Below, piece after piece: positions 7,982-16,114 of a stretch of 64,000 nucleotides of DNA; the first letter of the stretch is position 1, and each line of letters starts with the position of its first letter. The position numbers and the translations under genes were made by a program. The notes beneath the pieces are model-generated. The model saw only the letters and a list, made by a program, of their open reading frames with translations. It was not told the origin of the DNA and did not search any database. Where the stretch lies: assembly GCA_023418475.1 (NCBI GenBank), contig JAEZZO010000055.1, positions 1 to 64,000 of the forward strand. The letters run 5' to 3'. The stretch is from Bacillota bacterium (GTDB lineage: Bacteria > Bacillota > Clostridia > Lachnospirales > Lachnospiraceae).

Positions 7982-8146
7982 TTGGAAAAGGGGGATAACC
8001 CAGTACGTAAAAATATTATTTTGGACCGGGACCTAAAGAAAATAGTAGAATTACTCGAAACATTACAATATGGTTCCGTTACAATAATTGTGCAGGACGG
8101 AAAAATTCTGCAGATTGAGAAGAATGAGAAGATACGGATTAAGTAG
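7982..8146 (+). CDS. yezD: YezD family small protein (DUF2292)
   Basis: This 54-aa ORF uses a TTG start preceded by AGGTGG (7971-7976) at five bases. The protein contains the signature YGSVTIIVQDGKILQIEK, which is typical of YezD/DUF2292 proteins. Members are small, of unknown biochemical role, and are often encoded beside sulfate or organosulfur transport genes. Here it is the first gene of an operon with a PotABCD-like importer under a strong promoter. That makes a sulfur-related substrate for the importer more likely than a plain polyamine. A longer ORF in another frame (7845-8036) overlaps it and is rejected. Confidence 0.8.
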   Translation: MEKGDNPVRKNIILDRDLKKIVELLETLQYGSVTIIVQDGKILQIEKNEKIRIK

Positions 8147-8182
8147 AAACTGACCTGATAGTAGAAGTGGGGGATACAAAGG

Positions 8183-9247
8183 ATGGCAATTATATTAGAA
8201 CTAAATCATATCAAAAAGAGCTTTGGATCGACGGAGGTATTAAGGGATATTGATTTACAGATAAATAAAGGAGAATTTATCACACTTCTAGGGCCATCGG
8301 GATGCGGAAAAACAACAATTTTACGAATTATAGCAGGACTGGAAGAACCGGATGCCGGTAAAGTACTCTTAAGCGGTGCAGATGTAACAAAAGCAGAACC
8401 GAATAGGCGGAACGTAAATACAGTTTTTCAGAATTATGCTCTATTTCCTCATATGAATGTCGAAGAGAATATCGGGTATAGCTTAAAAATTCATAAGGTA
8501 CATAAAAACGAAATTTCCCAAAAGGTAAAAGAGGCCTTAGAACTGGTACAGTTATCCGGCTATGAAAAACGTATGCCCTCCGCATTAAGCGGCGGACAGA
8601 AGCAAAGAGTGGCAATAGCGCGTGCAATCGTGAATAATCCAGAAGTTCTTCTTCTGGATGAGCCCTTAGGAGCTTTGGATCTACAGCTGCGAAGACAGAT
8701 GCAAACAGAATTAAAGCGATTACAGAAGAAGCTTGGTATTACTTTTATCTATATTACACATGACCAGGAAGAAGCAATTAATATGTCAGATCGGATCGTG
8801 GTAATGAAGGAAGGGAGCTTTAAGCAGATCGGAAGCCCGGCTGAAATTTATGACCGGCCAAAAACCAGCTTTGTTGCAGAATTTGTGGGTAATGCAAATA
8901 TTCTTCACGGAAGCATAGCAGAATATGATGGACAAAATGCTCTGGTTAAGGTAGGTCAAGATTTTGTAAAGGCAGCAGTCCATGAGATACAGCCGGAATT
9001 AGGAAGTAATGTTACGCTGGCAGTCAGAAGCGAGAATATCAGGCTGCATACAAAGCCTTCGGCATTTGGATTGATGTGCCGGTTGAAGGAAAAATCCTTT
9101 GCAGGCGGCTTGCAGAAAATCACTCTGGAGCTTGCAGATGGTACAGAAATTATAGCCAGCAGCTTTGGAATTGGTGATGACGTAGAGCAAAATGAACAAC
9201 TGTACATGGATTTTGATACAAAACACGCAATTTTTGTGGATTTATAA
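8183..9247 (+). CDS. potA: ABC transporter ATP-binding protein, PotA-like
   Basis: This is the 354-aa ATPase of an importer in the spermidine/putrescine/Fe(III)/sulfate family. Walker A GPSGCGKTT is near residue 35; LSGGQKQR, LLLDEPLGALD and ITHDQEEA follow. A C-terminal TOBE-like regulatory domain covers about residues 240-354. It starts after GTGGGGG, 36 bp downstream of yezD, in an operon with two permeases and a binding protein. The pot name reflects family similarity. Because yezD is the first gene, transport of a sulfur-containing compound is a real alternative. Confidence 0.85.
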   Translation: MAIILELNHIKKSFGSTEVLRDIDLQINKGEFITLLGPSGCGKTTILRIIAGLEEPDAGKVLLSGADVTKAEPNRRNVNTVFQNYALFPHMNVEENIGYSLKIHKVHKNEISQKVKEALELVQLSGYEKRMPSALSGGQKQRVAIARAIVNNPEVLLLDEPLGALDLQLRRQMQTELKRLQKKLGITFIYITHDQEEAINMSDRIVVMKEGSFKQIGSPAEIYDRPKTSFVAEFVGNANILHGSIAEYDGQNALVKVGQDFVKAAVHEIQPELGSNVTLAVRSENIRLHTKPSAFGLMCRLKEKSFAGGLQKITLELADGTEIIASSFGIGDDVEQNEQLYMDFDTKHAIFVDL

Positions 9248-9282
9248 AGAACATATATAACATTACGATTGAGGATATAAAG

Positions 9283-10146
9283 ATGAAAAGAAGAAAGAAA
9301 AAATATATTCATACATGGTTAAATGTAGCACCGCTTTATTTATTTACACTATTCTTTGTTGCAGGCCCGATCCTTTATATGCTTGTTTTAAGCTTCCTTA
9401 CCAGAGCACAGGTTTGGGGTGTGGAAAATATCTTTACCATCAATAATTATCTTAAAATATTTGAACCGGTATATTTTGGTACTTTTCTCTTATCTTTGAA
9501 ACTGGCATTTACAACAACATTGATCACTTTATTCGTCGGGTATCCGTTTGGTTATTTTATGGCGAAGCTATCCGCAAGGTGGAAAAGGGTAATGATGCTT
9601 CTGGTAATTGTACCTTTCTGGACAAATGCTTTAATTCGTATGTATGGATGGATTATCCTGTTTCGAAGCAACGGCTTGCTGGATAAAATACTAATGAGTA
9701 TCGGGATTACGGATGCTCCGCTGAAGCTTCTATATACATATCCTGCTGTACTTGTTGGTATGGTATACTCTTTACTTCCTTTTATGATATTATCCGTTTA
9801 TTCTGTTACGGAAAAGTTGGATTGGACTTATATAGAAGCTGCAAGAGATCTGGGAGCCACAAGATTTCAGGCATTTTTTACAATTACAGCCAAATTAACT
9901 CTGCCGGGAATTTTATTGGGAGTGGTACTTGTATTTATTCCATCCATGGGATTATTCTTTATTGCTGATATTCTTGGAGGCGGTAAATTTATGCTGGTCG
10001 GAAATCTGATCAGGGATCAGGTATTTACAACAAGAGATTGGCCGTTTGCTGCCGCATTATCGGTTGTATTTATGATATTAACCTCATTGATTATCTGGTT
10101 GTACCGTAAAATTACACATGTGAAGGAACTGGAGGGAATGATGTGA
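9283..10146 (+). CDS. potB: ABC transporter permease, PotB-like
   Basis: This is a 287-aa inner-membrane permease with about six hydrophobic helices. Its EAA loop, EAARDLGATRFQAFF, is near residues 186-200 and docks to the PotA-like ATPase. It is similar to PotB/PotH of the polyamine importer family. ATG 9283 follows GAGGATAT. The stop codon overlaps the GTG start of the next permease gene, so the two are translationally coupled. Confidence 0.85.
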   Translation: MKRRKKKYIHTWLNVAPLYLFTLFFVAGPILYMLVLSFLTRAQVWGVENIFTINNYLKIFEPVYFGTFLLSLKLAFTTTLITLFVGYPFGYFMAKLSARWKRVMMLLVIVPFWTNALIRMYGWIILFRSNGLLDKILMSIGITDAPLKLLYTYPAVLVGMVYSLLPFMILSVYSVTEKLDWTYIEAARDLGATRFQAFFTITAKLTLPGILLGVVLVFIPSMGLFFIADILGGGKFMLVGNLIRDQVFTTRDWPFAAALSVVFMILTSLIIWLYRKITHVKELEGMM

Positions 10147-10934
10147 GTAGACATAAGGTTGTTGTGAAAAACAGAACAATTCTTCCTAATATATATCTTG
10201 CATTTCTGACTATTTTAATGTATTTGCCGGTAATGGTGGTTATTGCGTATTCTTTTAACCAATCGAATCAGACGATTATATGGGGAGGCTGGACCACTGA
10301 CTGGTATGGAGAAGTTTTTAAAGACAGAGACCTGATTGCCGCATTGAGAAACAGTCTGGTGCTTGGAGCTGTCAGTAGTATCATTGCCGGAATAATTGGA
10401 ACACTTGGAGCAGTCGGTATGTCTAAATCGACCTCTAAGGACAAGGGAGTGGTAGAATATATATCAATGCTTCCGATCATGATACCGGAGATTATTCTGG
10501 GAATGGTATTTATGGCATTTTTCTCACTTCTTCATCTTCCATTTGGTATGGTAACACTGGTACTGGGGCATGTGGCTTTTTGTATTCCCTATATTTATAT
10601 GATGGTAAAAGCAAGACTGATCGGGATAGATCGATCACTTGTTGAAGCGGCGAGAGACTTAGGAGCGTCAGGAGCAAGAGCTTTTTTTGACATTACGCTG
10701 CCCTTAATTACTCCTGCAATTGCTTCCGGAATGCTCTTATCCCTGGCTATGTCATTGGATGATGTAGTAGTCAGCATCTTTGTAACTGGTGCGAAAACCA
10801 ATACTTTGCCGATCAAGATTTATACACAGTTGAAAACGGGAGTAACACCAAAGATTAATGCCTTGTCAACGATAATGCTGCTTTGCACGTTATTATTAGT
10901 AGCTCTTTCCGGTTTGGTAAGGAGGAAAAAGTGA
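10143..10934 (+). CDS. potC: ABC transporter permease, PotC-like
   Basis: This is the 263-aa second permease of the importer, with an EAARDLGASGARAFF loop and the MSLDDVVVSIFVTG segment characteristic of PotC/PotI. It starts with GTG 10143 inside ATGTGA of the preceding gene. The downstream 262-bp gap to the substrate-binding protein gene is filled with structured repeats, which may set a different expression level for the binding protein. Confidence 0.85.
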   Translation: MSRHKVVVKNRTILPNIYLAFLTILMYLPVMVVIAYSFNQSNQTIIWGGWTTDWYGEVFKDRDLIAALRNSLVLGAVSSIIAGIIGTLGAVGMSKSTSKDKGVVEYISMLPIMIPEIILGMVFMAFFSLLHLPFGMVTLVLGHVAFCIPYIYMMVKARLIGIDRSLVEAARDLGASGARAFFDITLPLITPAIASGMLLSLAMSLDDVVVSIFVTGAKTNTLPIKIYTQLKTGVTPKINALSTIMLLCTLLLVALSGLVRRKK

Positions 10935-10957
10935 ACGAAAAATCACATTTACATAAT

Positions 10958-11187
10958 AAGTTTGTGGTGACGCTGCGCACACAAACTTGAGATACATAAA
11001 AAGCAGCACTGAATGGAAGTGTGAAGAAGAACGTCTTCCCACTTAAGAAGAACCCCGAAATGAGCACAGCGGTGTTCATACCAGGCTTCTTCCCAGTAAT
11101 GTAAGATGCCGCTCTGCGGCGTATGAATGGAAGTGTGAAGAAGAACGTCTTCCCACTTGAGATGCCGCTTTGCGGCGTATGAATGGA
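10958..11187 (+). repeat. Repeat cluster between potC and potD, palindrome family B
   Basis: A perfect hairpin AAGTTTGTG/CACAAACTT (10958-10988) is followed by two identical 34-bp copies at 11011-11044 and 11125-11158. Each copy can fold as an AAGTG(T)GAAGA/TCTTC(C)CACTT hairpin. Two near-identical 27-bp copies at 11105-11131 and 11161-11187 contain a GCCGC/GCGGC hairpin. The last copy runs into the GGAGGA ribosome binding site of potD. Confidence 0.8.
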
Positions 11188-11196
11188 GGAAAAAGT

Positions 11197-12246
11197 ATGA
11201 ATGTAAAGAAAATAATAAGTCTTGTACTGGTGACCGTGATGATGACGGCCATATTGAGCGGGTGCGCGGGCAAAAAACAGCAGGAGCTTAACTTGTACAC
11301 ATGGGCAGAGTATGTTCCGGCAGATGTAATCGCTGATTTTGAAAAGAGTACGGGGATTAAGGTTAACTATTCTAATTTTGAAACGAATGAAGAAATGCTG
11401 GCGAAATTGGAGAATAGTAAAGGGGGAGATTATGATCTGGTAATTGCATCGGATTATATCATTAAAATAGCAGCAGAGGAAGGACTTATTTCCAAGTTGG
11501 ATAAAACGAAAATACCAAACTATTCTAATATTGATTCCATATTCCAGGGCTTTTTCTATGACAGTGAGAATAATTACACGGTTCCTTATGCACCCGGAAT
11601 TCCGTTGATTGTTTATAATCCGGAACAAGTAAAAATCGATATCACAGGATATGAATCTCTGTGGGATCCTTCTCTAAAGGATAGTATAGGGATTATGGAT
11701 ACGGAGAGAGTTATCGACGGAATTGCACTGAAAACATTGGGGGAATCCTTTAATACGGAAGACTTGAAGGTGATACAAAAGGCGGGTGATAAGCTTCTGG
11801 AACTTGCGCCTAATATAAGAATCTTAAGTCAGGATCAAACACAAGATTATCTGCTGAGTGGTGAAGTGAATGTAGCATTTTTATTTACTTCTCAGGTGGC
11901 AAAGGCACTACAGGCTAATCCTAATCTGAAGGTGGTATATCCGAAGGAAGGTCTTGGCTTTGGTGTGGATGCATTATTCATACCTTCAAAGGCTCCAAAT
12001 AGCGACAATGCACATAAATTCTTAAACTACATATTGCAAGGAGAAGAGGGAGCTAAGATTTCTTCACAGATTTTTTATCTTTGCCCCAATAAAGCAGCCT
12101 ACGAATTTCTGCCGAAGGAATTTCAGAAAAGTCTTGTAATTTCTGCAACGGATATTCCAAAGGGTGAGTTTATTCAGGATGTAAATGCAGAGGCAACAGC
12201 ACTTCATAATAAGATATATACGGCATTTAAGGCTAAGCTTAAGTAG
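11197..12246 (+). CDS. potD: ABC transporter substrate-binding lipoprotein, PotD-like
   Basis: This is a 349-aa solute-binding protein of the PotD family. Lipobox LSGC places the acylated Cys at residue 23. The mature N-terminus LNLYTWAEYVP and the segments GGDYDLVIASDY and SGEVNVAFLF are typical of PotD. I chose ATG 11197 because GGAGGA lies six bases upstream. An upstream TTG would add nine residues encoded by the repeat element and is rejected. The ligand is presumably polyamine-like, but a link to sulfur metabolism is suggested by yezD in the same operon. Confidence 0.85.
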   Translation: MNVKKIISLVLVTVMMTAILSGCAGKKQQELNLYTWAEYVPADVIADFEKSTGIKVNYSNFETNEEMLAKLENSKGGDYDLVIASDYIIKIAAEEGLISKLDKTKIPNYSNIDSIFQGFFYDSENNYTVPYAPGIPLIVYNPEQVKIDITGYESLWDPSLKDSIGIMDTERVIDGIALKTLGESFNTEDLKVIQKAGDKLLELAPNIRILSQDQTQDYLLSGEVNVAFLFTSQVAKALQANPNLKVVYPKEGLGFGVDALFIPSKAPNSDNAHKFLNYILQGEEGAKISSQIFYLCPNKAAYEFLPKEFQKSLVISATDIPKGEFIQDVNAEATALHNKIYTAFKAKLK

Positions 12247-12300
12247 TACAGAGGCTATGAATAATCAGACATAAGCTTGATTTAGGATATGTAAATAGAT

Positions 12301-12350
12301 ATATATACGGATATCCATCCGGCAAATGAACTTTAGGTTTTTGTCAGGTT
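12301..12350 (+). repeat. Dispersed hairpin repeat, family A, copy 2 (right part)
   Basis: GGATATCCATCC and the right-end core TTTAGGTTTTTGTCAGG match the right half of copy 1 (3089-3187). It lies between potD and the peptidase T-like gene. Confidence 0.5.
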
Positions 12351-12370
12351 AATACTGAAATTCTATTGTG

Positions 12371-12397
12371 CCTGCGGGATTACGTCCCGCAGGTTTT
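12371..12397 (+). terminator. Strong GC hairpin with short T-run
   Basis: CCTGCGGGA and TCCCGCAGG form a perfect 9-bp stem with a five-base loop, followed by TTTT. It would end potD transcripts or attenuate the next gene, whose ATG is only 22 bp further on. Confidence 0.55.
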
Positions 12398-12418
12398 GAA
12401 GAAAGGCATGGCTACAAT

Positions 12419-13537
12419 ATGGTAAATCAATCACGAATACTTCAGAAATTCATACAACTGGCAGAAATTGATTCCTTATCTTTTCAAGAAAGAGAAATAG
12501 CCGACAAATTAAAAGAAACGCTGGTAAGTCTCGGCTTTGAGGTGACGGAAGATAATGCGGGAAGTTATTATGAAGGCGGCAGCTGCGGTAATCTCTATGG
12601 GTATCTGAAAGGAGATCTCGAAGGAGATCCGCTTCTTTTTTCGTCACATATGGATACCGTCGGACCCGGCAGAAATAAAAAAGTGGTCGTCCATGAAGAT
12701 GGTCTTATTACCAGTGACGGAAGTACAGTACTTGGAGCTGACGATCTGTCGGGTATAGTATCTATCCTGGAAGCCGTCAATACAATTAGGGAGAAGAAAA
12801 TTCCTCACCGAAGTATTGAAGTACTGTTTACCATAGCAGAAGAGGTATACATTCGAGGCAGCAATGTTTTTGATTTCAGCATCCTGAAGGCAAAAGAAGC
12901 CTATGTTCTTGATCTTAGCGGACCGGTGGGAAATGCAGCCTTAGCGGCGCCCACGCTATTATCCTTTACGGCTAAGATAAAGGGAAAAGCCTCCCATGCA
13001 GGTTTCGCACCGGAAGAAGGGATTAATGCAATTGAGGCTGCTGCCCTGGCTATCACCCGCATAAAGCAGGGAAGAATTGACGAAGAAACCACAGTAAATA
13101 TCGGTTTAATTGAAGGCGGTCAGGCAAGGAATATTGTTCCGGAGGAGTGCATTCTTCGCGGAGAAGTAAGAAGTCTAAGACATGAGAAAGCTACATCGGA
13201 AATTAACAAAATAGAAGAAATTCTTAATGATGTAAGCATGGAATTTCATGCCTGTTATGAATTTATAACTGATATCGGCTGCCTCGCTTATCATGTAGAT
13301 GAAAATCATTCGGTAGTAAAAAGGTATGAGAAAGTCTGCAAGGAACTGGGGTATGAAGTGAAGCTTACCAATACTTTCGGAGGAAGTGATAATAATAATT
13401 TCCTAAGGAATGGAATTACAGGAATTGTAATGGCCTGCGGAATGAATAAGGTGCACTCCTGCAATGAATTTACCCATTTGGATGAGCTTGTGAAATGCAG
13501 CAGGATTGTGTTGAAACTTATGACAGAAGATAAATAA
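12419..13537 (+). CDS. M20 family peptidase, peptidase T-like
   Basis: This 372-aa metallopeptidase resembles the PepT/PepT-2 branch of family M20. Visible motifs are SSHMDTV (metal ligand His), LGADDLSG (bridging Asp), AEEV (catalytic and metal Glu), and the lid-domain GKASHAGFAPEEGINAIEAAA. The C-terminal VHSCNEFTHLDEL carries a late metal ligand. I chose ATG 12419; the upstream GTG lies inside the hairpin. Family members release N-terminal residues from short peptides in the cytosol. Together with the next gene it suggests breakdown of an imported peptide-like compound. Confidence 0.8.
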   Translation: MVNQSRILQKFIQLAEIDSLSFQEREIADKLKETLVSLGFEVTEDNAGSYYEGGSCGNLYGYLKGDLEGDPLLFSSHMDTVGPGRNKKVVVHEDGLITSDGSTVLGADDLSGIVSILEAVNTIREKKIPHRSIEVLFTIAEEVYIRGSNVFDFSILKAKEAYVLDLSGPVGNAALAAPTLLSFTAKIKGKASHAGFAPEEGINAIEAAALAITRIKQGRIDEETTVNIGLIEGGQARNIVPEECILRGEVRSLRHEKATSEINKIEEILNDVSMEFHACYEFITDIGCLAYHVDENHSVVKRYEKVCKELGYEVKLTNTFGGSDNNNFLRNGITGIVMACGMNKVHSCNEFTHLDELVKCSRIVLKLMTEDK

Positions 13538-13579
13538 GCAATAAATCGTTGAAGTCCTTTTAACAGAATGGAGGTTCCA

Positions 13580-14197
13580 GTGAAAAATCCGTTAAGCTAT
13601 CAATCAACTGAATATGATTGCGGTCCGACGTCCATGTTGAATGCAATTAACTATCTGTTTCCCAGAAGAGATATTTCTCCGGATGTGGTTAAGAGCATTA
13701 TGCTTTATTGCCTGGATAGTTATAATAAGAAGGGAGAGGCATATAAGAGCGGAACAACGGGGATGGCGATGCTGTTTCTGGCAAATTGGCTTAATCAGTT
13801 CGGTAAGGTTAAAAAATGGCCGATTTATTGTGAAATGCAAAACGGAGAAACCGTACAGATCAGTCAGAATAGTAAGATAGCAGAATGCCTGGGACAGGGT
13901 GGAGTTGCGGTTGCGCGTGTTATGCTGGGATGCTGGCATTATGTCCTTTTAACAGGTGTTGATGATCAATATGTCTACCTCTTTGATCCCTATTACAGAG
14001 TGAAACCATTTCCGGGAGAAGGCATTGAGATGATAAAGGATGCACCGCTAAAGATGAACCGGAAAATCCGGCATGATGTCATAAATAGTAATGGCAGCGG
14101 CTATTATGCATTCGGGAAACCGGAAGGCAGAGAATGCATGCTGCTGTTTAATCAGAAAACAAGAAAAACGATGGAGAGTATAGAGTATTTCATCTAA
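13580..14197 (+). CDS. C39-like (papain-fold) peptidase domain protein
   Basis: This is a 205-aa protein with an N-terminal EYDCGPTSMLNAINYLF box typical of C39-like/papain-fold cysteine peptidases (Cys about residue 14). A matching histidine box, WHYVLLTGVDD, is near residues 120-130, followed by YVYLFDPYYR. It has no membrane segments or ATPase, so it is not a bacteriocin exporter. GTG 13580 is favoured because GGAGG lies five bases upstream. Relatives include stand-alone C39-like proteins and peptide or amide hydrolases. Its position after the PepT-like gene suggests a shared operon. Confidence 0.65.
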   Translation: MKNPLSYQSTEYDCGPTSMLNAINYLFPRRDISPDVVKSIMLYCLDSYNKKGEAYKSGTTGMAMLFLANWLNQFGKVKKWPIYCEMQNGETVQISQNSKIAECLGQGGVAVARVMLGCWHYVLLTGVDDQYVYLFDPYYRVKPFPGEGIEMIKDAPLKMNRKIRHDVINSNGSGYYAFGKPEGRECMLLFNQKTRKTMESIEYFI

Positions 14198-14217
14198 AGA
14201 ATAAGGGTAATTAGTCT

Positions 14218-14304
14218 GATAAAAGCCAGATATAGGTGATGAGGATGAATATAGATACCCCTATAACCATGGGACTAATAAATTGAGCTTTTGCAGTCTG
14301 AATC
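14218..14304 (+). repeat. Dispersed hairpin repeat, family A, copy 3
   Basis: It starts with GATAAAAGCC and ends with GAGCTTTTGCAGTCTGAATC, and has an internal GGATGAATATAGATA and ATAACC like copy 1. The arms are less well paired than in copy 1. Confidence 0.5.
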
Positions 14305-14357
14305 AGAAGGAAGGATACCGGAGAACATATTACAAGAATAAATGATAATATTGAGAA

Positions 14358-14399
14358 TGAAAGCCGCCGTATCATCTTACGATGAAGTGGCGGCTTTCA
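14358..14399. terminator. Bidirectional terminator between convergent genes
   Basis: TGAAAGCCGCC and GGCGGCTTTCA form an 11-bp perfect stem between the C39-like gene and the convergent Rrf2 gene. Confidence 0.65.
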
Positions 14400-14438
14400 T
14401 AATTGCGTCCGGCGGGGCACCTTCTGACGAGTTAACAT

Positions 14439-14885
14439 CTAGATAAAGAACATAAATCCTTGATCACCCTTATACTTTTCTGCTTCTGTAACAAGATCAT
14501 ATAAGGTTATCTCCTGCAAAGAAGTCTTGATTAACTGGTCAAGCGGATGATAGATAGTATGCCGCATGGCATCTTCAATTTCAGGAGCCTTGTCCCTTAT
14601 TGTTTCCTCCGTATGCTCGAATAAAGATGTCTCAACCGCAGACAATATATCGTAGACAGTAATCTGCTGCGGAGCCCTGGTTAGTTGATAACCGCCCTGG
14701 GAGCCTTTGATGGAATTGACAATCCCTCCATGCTTTAATAAAGAAAATACCTGTTCCAAATATATTTTAGAAATACCAAGTTTTTCGGAAATACTGATTA
14801 AGGTGATATATTCATTGCCGCCCTTAGTTTGAGCCATACTGGTGGTAGAAGCAAGTGCATACCGGCCTTTTGCAGATAATCTCAT
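14439..14885 (-). CDS. cymR: Rrf2 family transcriptional regulator, CymR-like
   Basis: This is a 148-aa winged-helix repressor starting MRLSAKGRYAL, with an HTH around ISEKLGISKIYLEQVFSLL and the wing IKGSQGGYQL, all typical of Rrf2 proteins. It has no cysteine, so it cannot bind an Fe-S cluster as IscR does. This agrees with CymR, the cysteine-metabolism repressor that acts in complex with CysK. It is divergent from cysK. I chose the start at 14885 because AGGTG precedes it; five further upstream residues lack a binding site. The CymR assignment rests on the absence of Cys and the cysK neighbour. Confidence 0.8.
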   Translation of the reverse strand: MRLSAKGRYALASTTSMAQTKGGNEYITLISISEKLGISKIYLEQVFSLLKHGGIVNSIKGSQGGYQLTRAPQQITVYDILSAVETSLFEHTEETIRDKAPEIEDAMRHTIYHPLDQLIKTSLQEITLYDLVTEAEKYKGDQGFMFFI

Positions 14886-14924
14886 TTTTAAACACCTCAT
14901 TTCATACCTTTTTTATATGTTATC

Positions 14925-14953
14925 ATAATAAGTTATTTATTTACACTTGTCAA
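14925..14953 (-). promoter_or_regulatory. Promoter of the cymR-like gene
   Basis: On the minus strand TTGACA (14953-14948) and TATTAT (14930-14925) are 17 bp apart. It lies back-to-back with the cysK promoter about 50 bp away. Confidence 0.75.
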
Positions 14954-14996
14954 TAACCTATTATATATATATGTAAAAAATAAATTAATTTCATAT

Positions 14997-15031
14997 TTCC
15001 TATTGACATTCTAGGAATTTAGGTATATTAT
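14997..15031 (+). promoter_or_regulatory. cysK promoter with candidate operator
   Basis: TTGACA (15003-15008) and TATTAT (15026-15031) are 17 bp apart. The inverted repeat TTCCTA (14997-15002) / TAGGAA (15012-15017) brackets the -35 box, a plausible site for the neighbouring Rrf2 repressor. Confidence 0.7.
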
Positions 15032-15100
15032 TAATACATATTAATCATATATGCAAATATTGAATTTAAAAATTAAAATAAATGAATGGAGGGTTTTCAT

Positions 15101-16033
15101 ATGTCAAAGATTTATAAAAGTCTAACAGAATTAGTAGGTAAGACACCCTTACTAGAAGTATCAAATTATGAGAAAAAACACAATTTGGAGGCAACAGTCG
15201 TTGCAAAGCTGGAGTACTTTAATCCGGCAGGCAGTGTAAAAGACAGAATCGCGAAGGCGATGATTGAAGATGCGGAAGGAAAAGGGATATTAAAACCGGA
15301 ATCAGTCATCATAGAGCCAACCAGCGGTAATACCGGTATTGGTTTAGCATCTATTGCAGCAGCGAGAGGCTACCGGTTAATCCTTACTATGCCTGAAACA
15401 ATGAGCATAGAGAGAAGAAATTTACTCAAAGCATACGGTGCGGAATTAGTATTGACAGAAGGTGCAAAAGGCATGAAGGGAGCTATTGCCAGAGCAAATG
15501 AACTTGCAGCAGAGATACCGAATTCCTTTATTCCCGGCCAGTTTGACAATCCTGCAAATCCGGCAGTCCATAAAGCTACGACAGGTCCGGAGATTTGGGA
15601 GGATACGGATGGCAAGGTAGATATCTTTGTTGCCGGTATTGGAACAGGTGGAACCATTACAGGCACTGGTGAATTCCTCAAATTCAAGAACCCGAATGTC
15701 AAGGTTGTTGCGGTGGAACCATTTGATTCGCCTATGTTATCGGAAGGAAAAGCGGGACCGCATAAGATACAGGGAATTGGTGCAGGATTTGTTCCTGAAG
15801 TGCTTAATACAACAATTTATGATGAGATTATCAAGGTAAAGAATGAGGATGCATTCGCTACAGGCAGGGAGTTATCAAAAGCAGAAGGTCTCTTGGTAGG
15901 TATTTCGTCCGGTGCAGCACTTTGGGCTGCAACGGAACTGGCAAAACGTCCTGAAAATAAAGGAAAGATAATAGTTGCACTTCTTCCGGATACTGGAGAA
16001 CGTTATTTATCAACTCCCTTATTTGCTGAATAA
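15101..16033 (+). CDS. cysK: Cysteine synthase (O-acetylserine sulfhydrylase)
   Basis: This is a 310-aa PLP enzyme that makes cysteine from O-acetylserine and sulfide. Features are FNPAGSVKDRIAKAM with the PLP lysine near residue 45, TSGNTGIGLAS (substrate loop), the phosphate-binding GIGTGGTITG, and SSGAAL near the C-terminus. ATG 15101 follows GGAGGG at seven bases; the upstream ATG at 15086 is rejected. It is divergent from a Cys-free Rrf2 regulator, matching the known CymR-CysK partnership in Firmicutes. It is the sulfide-assimilating end point of the proposed sulfur island. Confidence 0.95.
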   Translation: MSKIYKSLTELVGKTPLLEVSNYEKKHNLEATVVAKLEYFNPAGSVKDRIAKAMIEDAEGKGILKPESVIIEPTSGNTGIGLASIAAARGYRLILTMPETMSIERRNLLKAYGAELVLTEGAKGMKGAIARANELAAEIPNSFIPGQFDNPANPAVHKATTGPEIWEDTDGKVDIFVAGIGTGGTITGTGEFLKFKNPNVKVVAVEPFDSPMLSEGKAGPHKIQGIGAGFVPEVLNTTIYDEIIKVKNEDAFATGRELSKAEGLLVGISSGAALWAATELAKRPENKGKIIVALLPDTGERYLSTPLFAE

Positions 16034-16058
16034 ATAAGTTAATATAAGAAAATAAAAA

Positions 16059-16097
16059 ATGATTATCCTGCACGTTTGGTTGGTGTAGGATAATCAT
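16059..16097. terminator. Bidirectional terminator, cysK/lanG
   Basis: ATGATTATCCTGCAC pairs with GTGTAGGATAATCAT in the gap between the convergent cysK and lanG-like genes. Confidence 0.7.
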
Positions 16098-16114
16098 TTG
16101 TCATAATTACAAAA

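Noticed and set aside
7845..8036. 63-codon ORF before the PotA-like gene
   Set aside because: It lacks a ribosome binding site, covers the promoter of yezD and overlaps yezD in another frame; its composition reflects the AT-rich repeats.
11011..11187. CRISPR-like array
   Set aside because: Only two copies of each unit occur, the spacing is irregular, the units are palindromic and no cas genes are near.
10855..11628. Long minus-strand ORF of 257 codons
   Set aside because: It is antisense to potC and potD and spans the potC-potD repeat cluster; its low-complexity sequence has no family features.
13580..14197. Bacteriocin-processing C39 peptidase of an ABC exporter
   Set aside because: The protein is 205 aa, lacks membrane and ATPase domains, and no leader-peptide or bacteriocin gene lies beside it.
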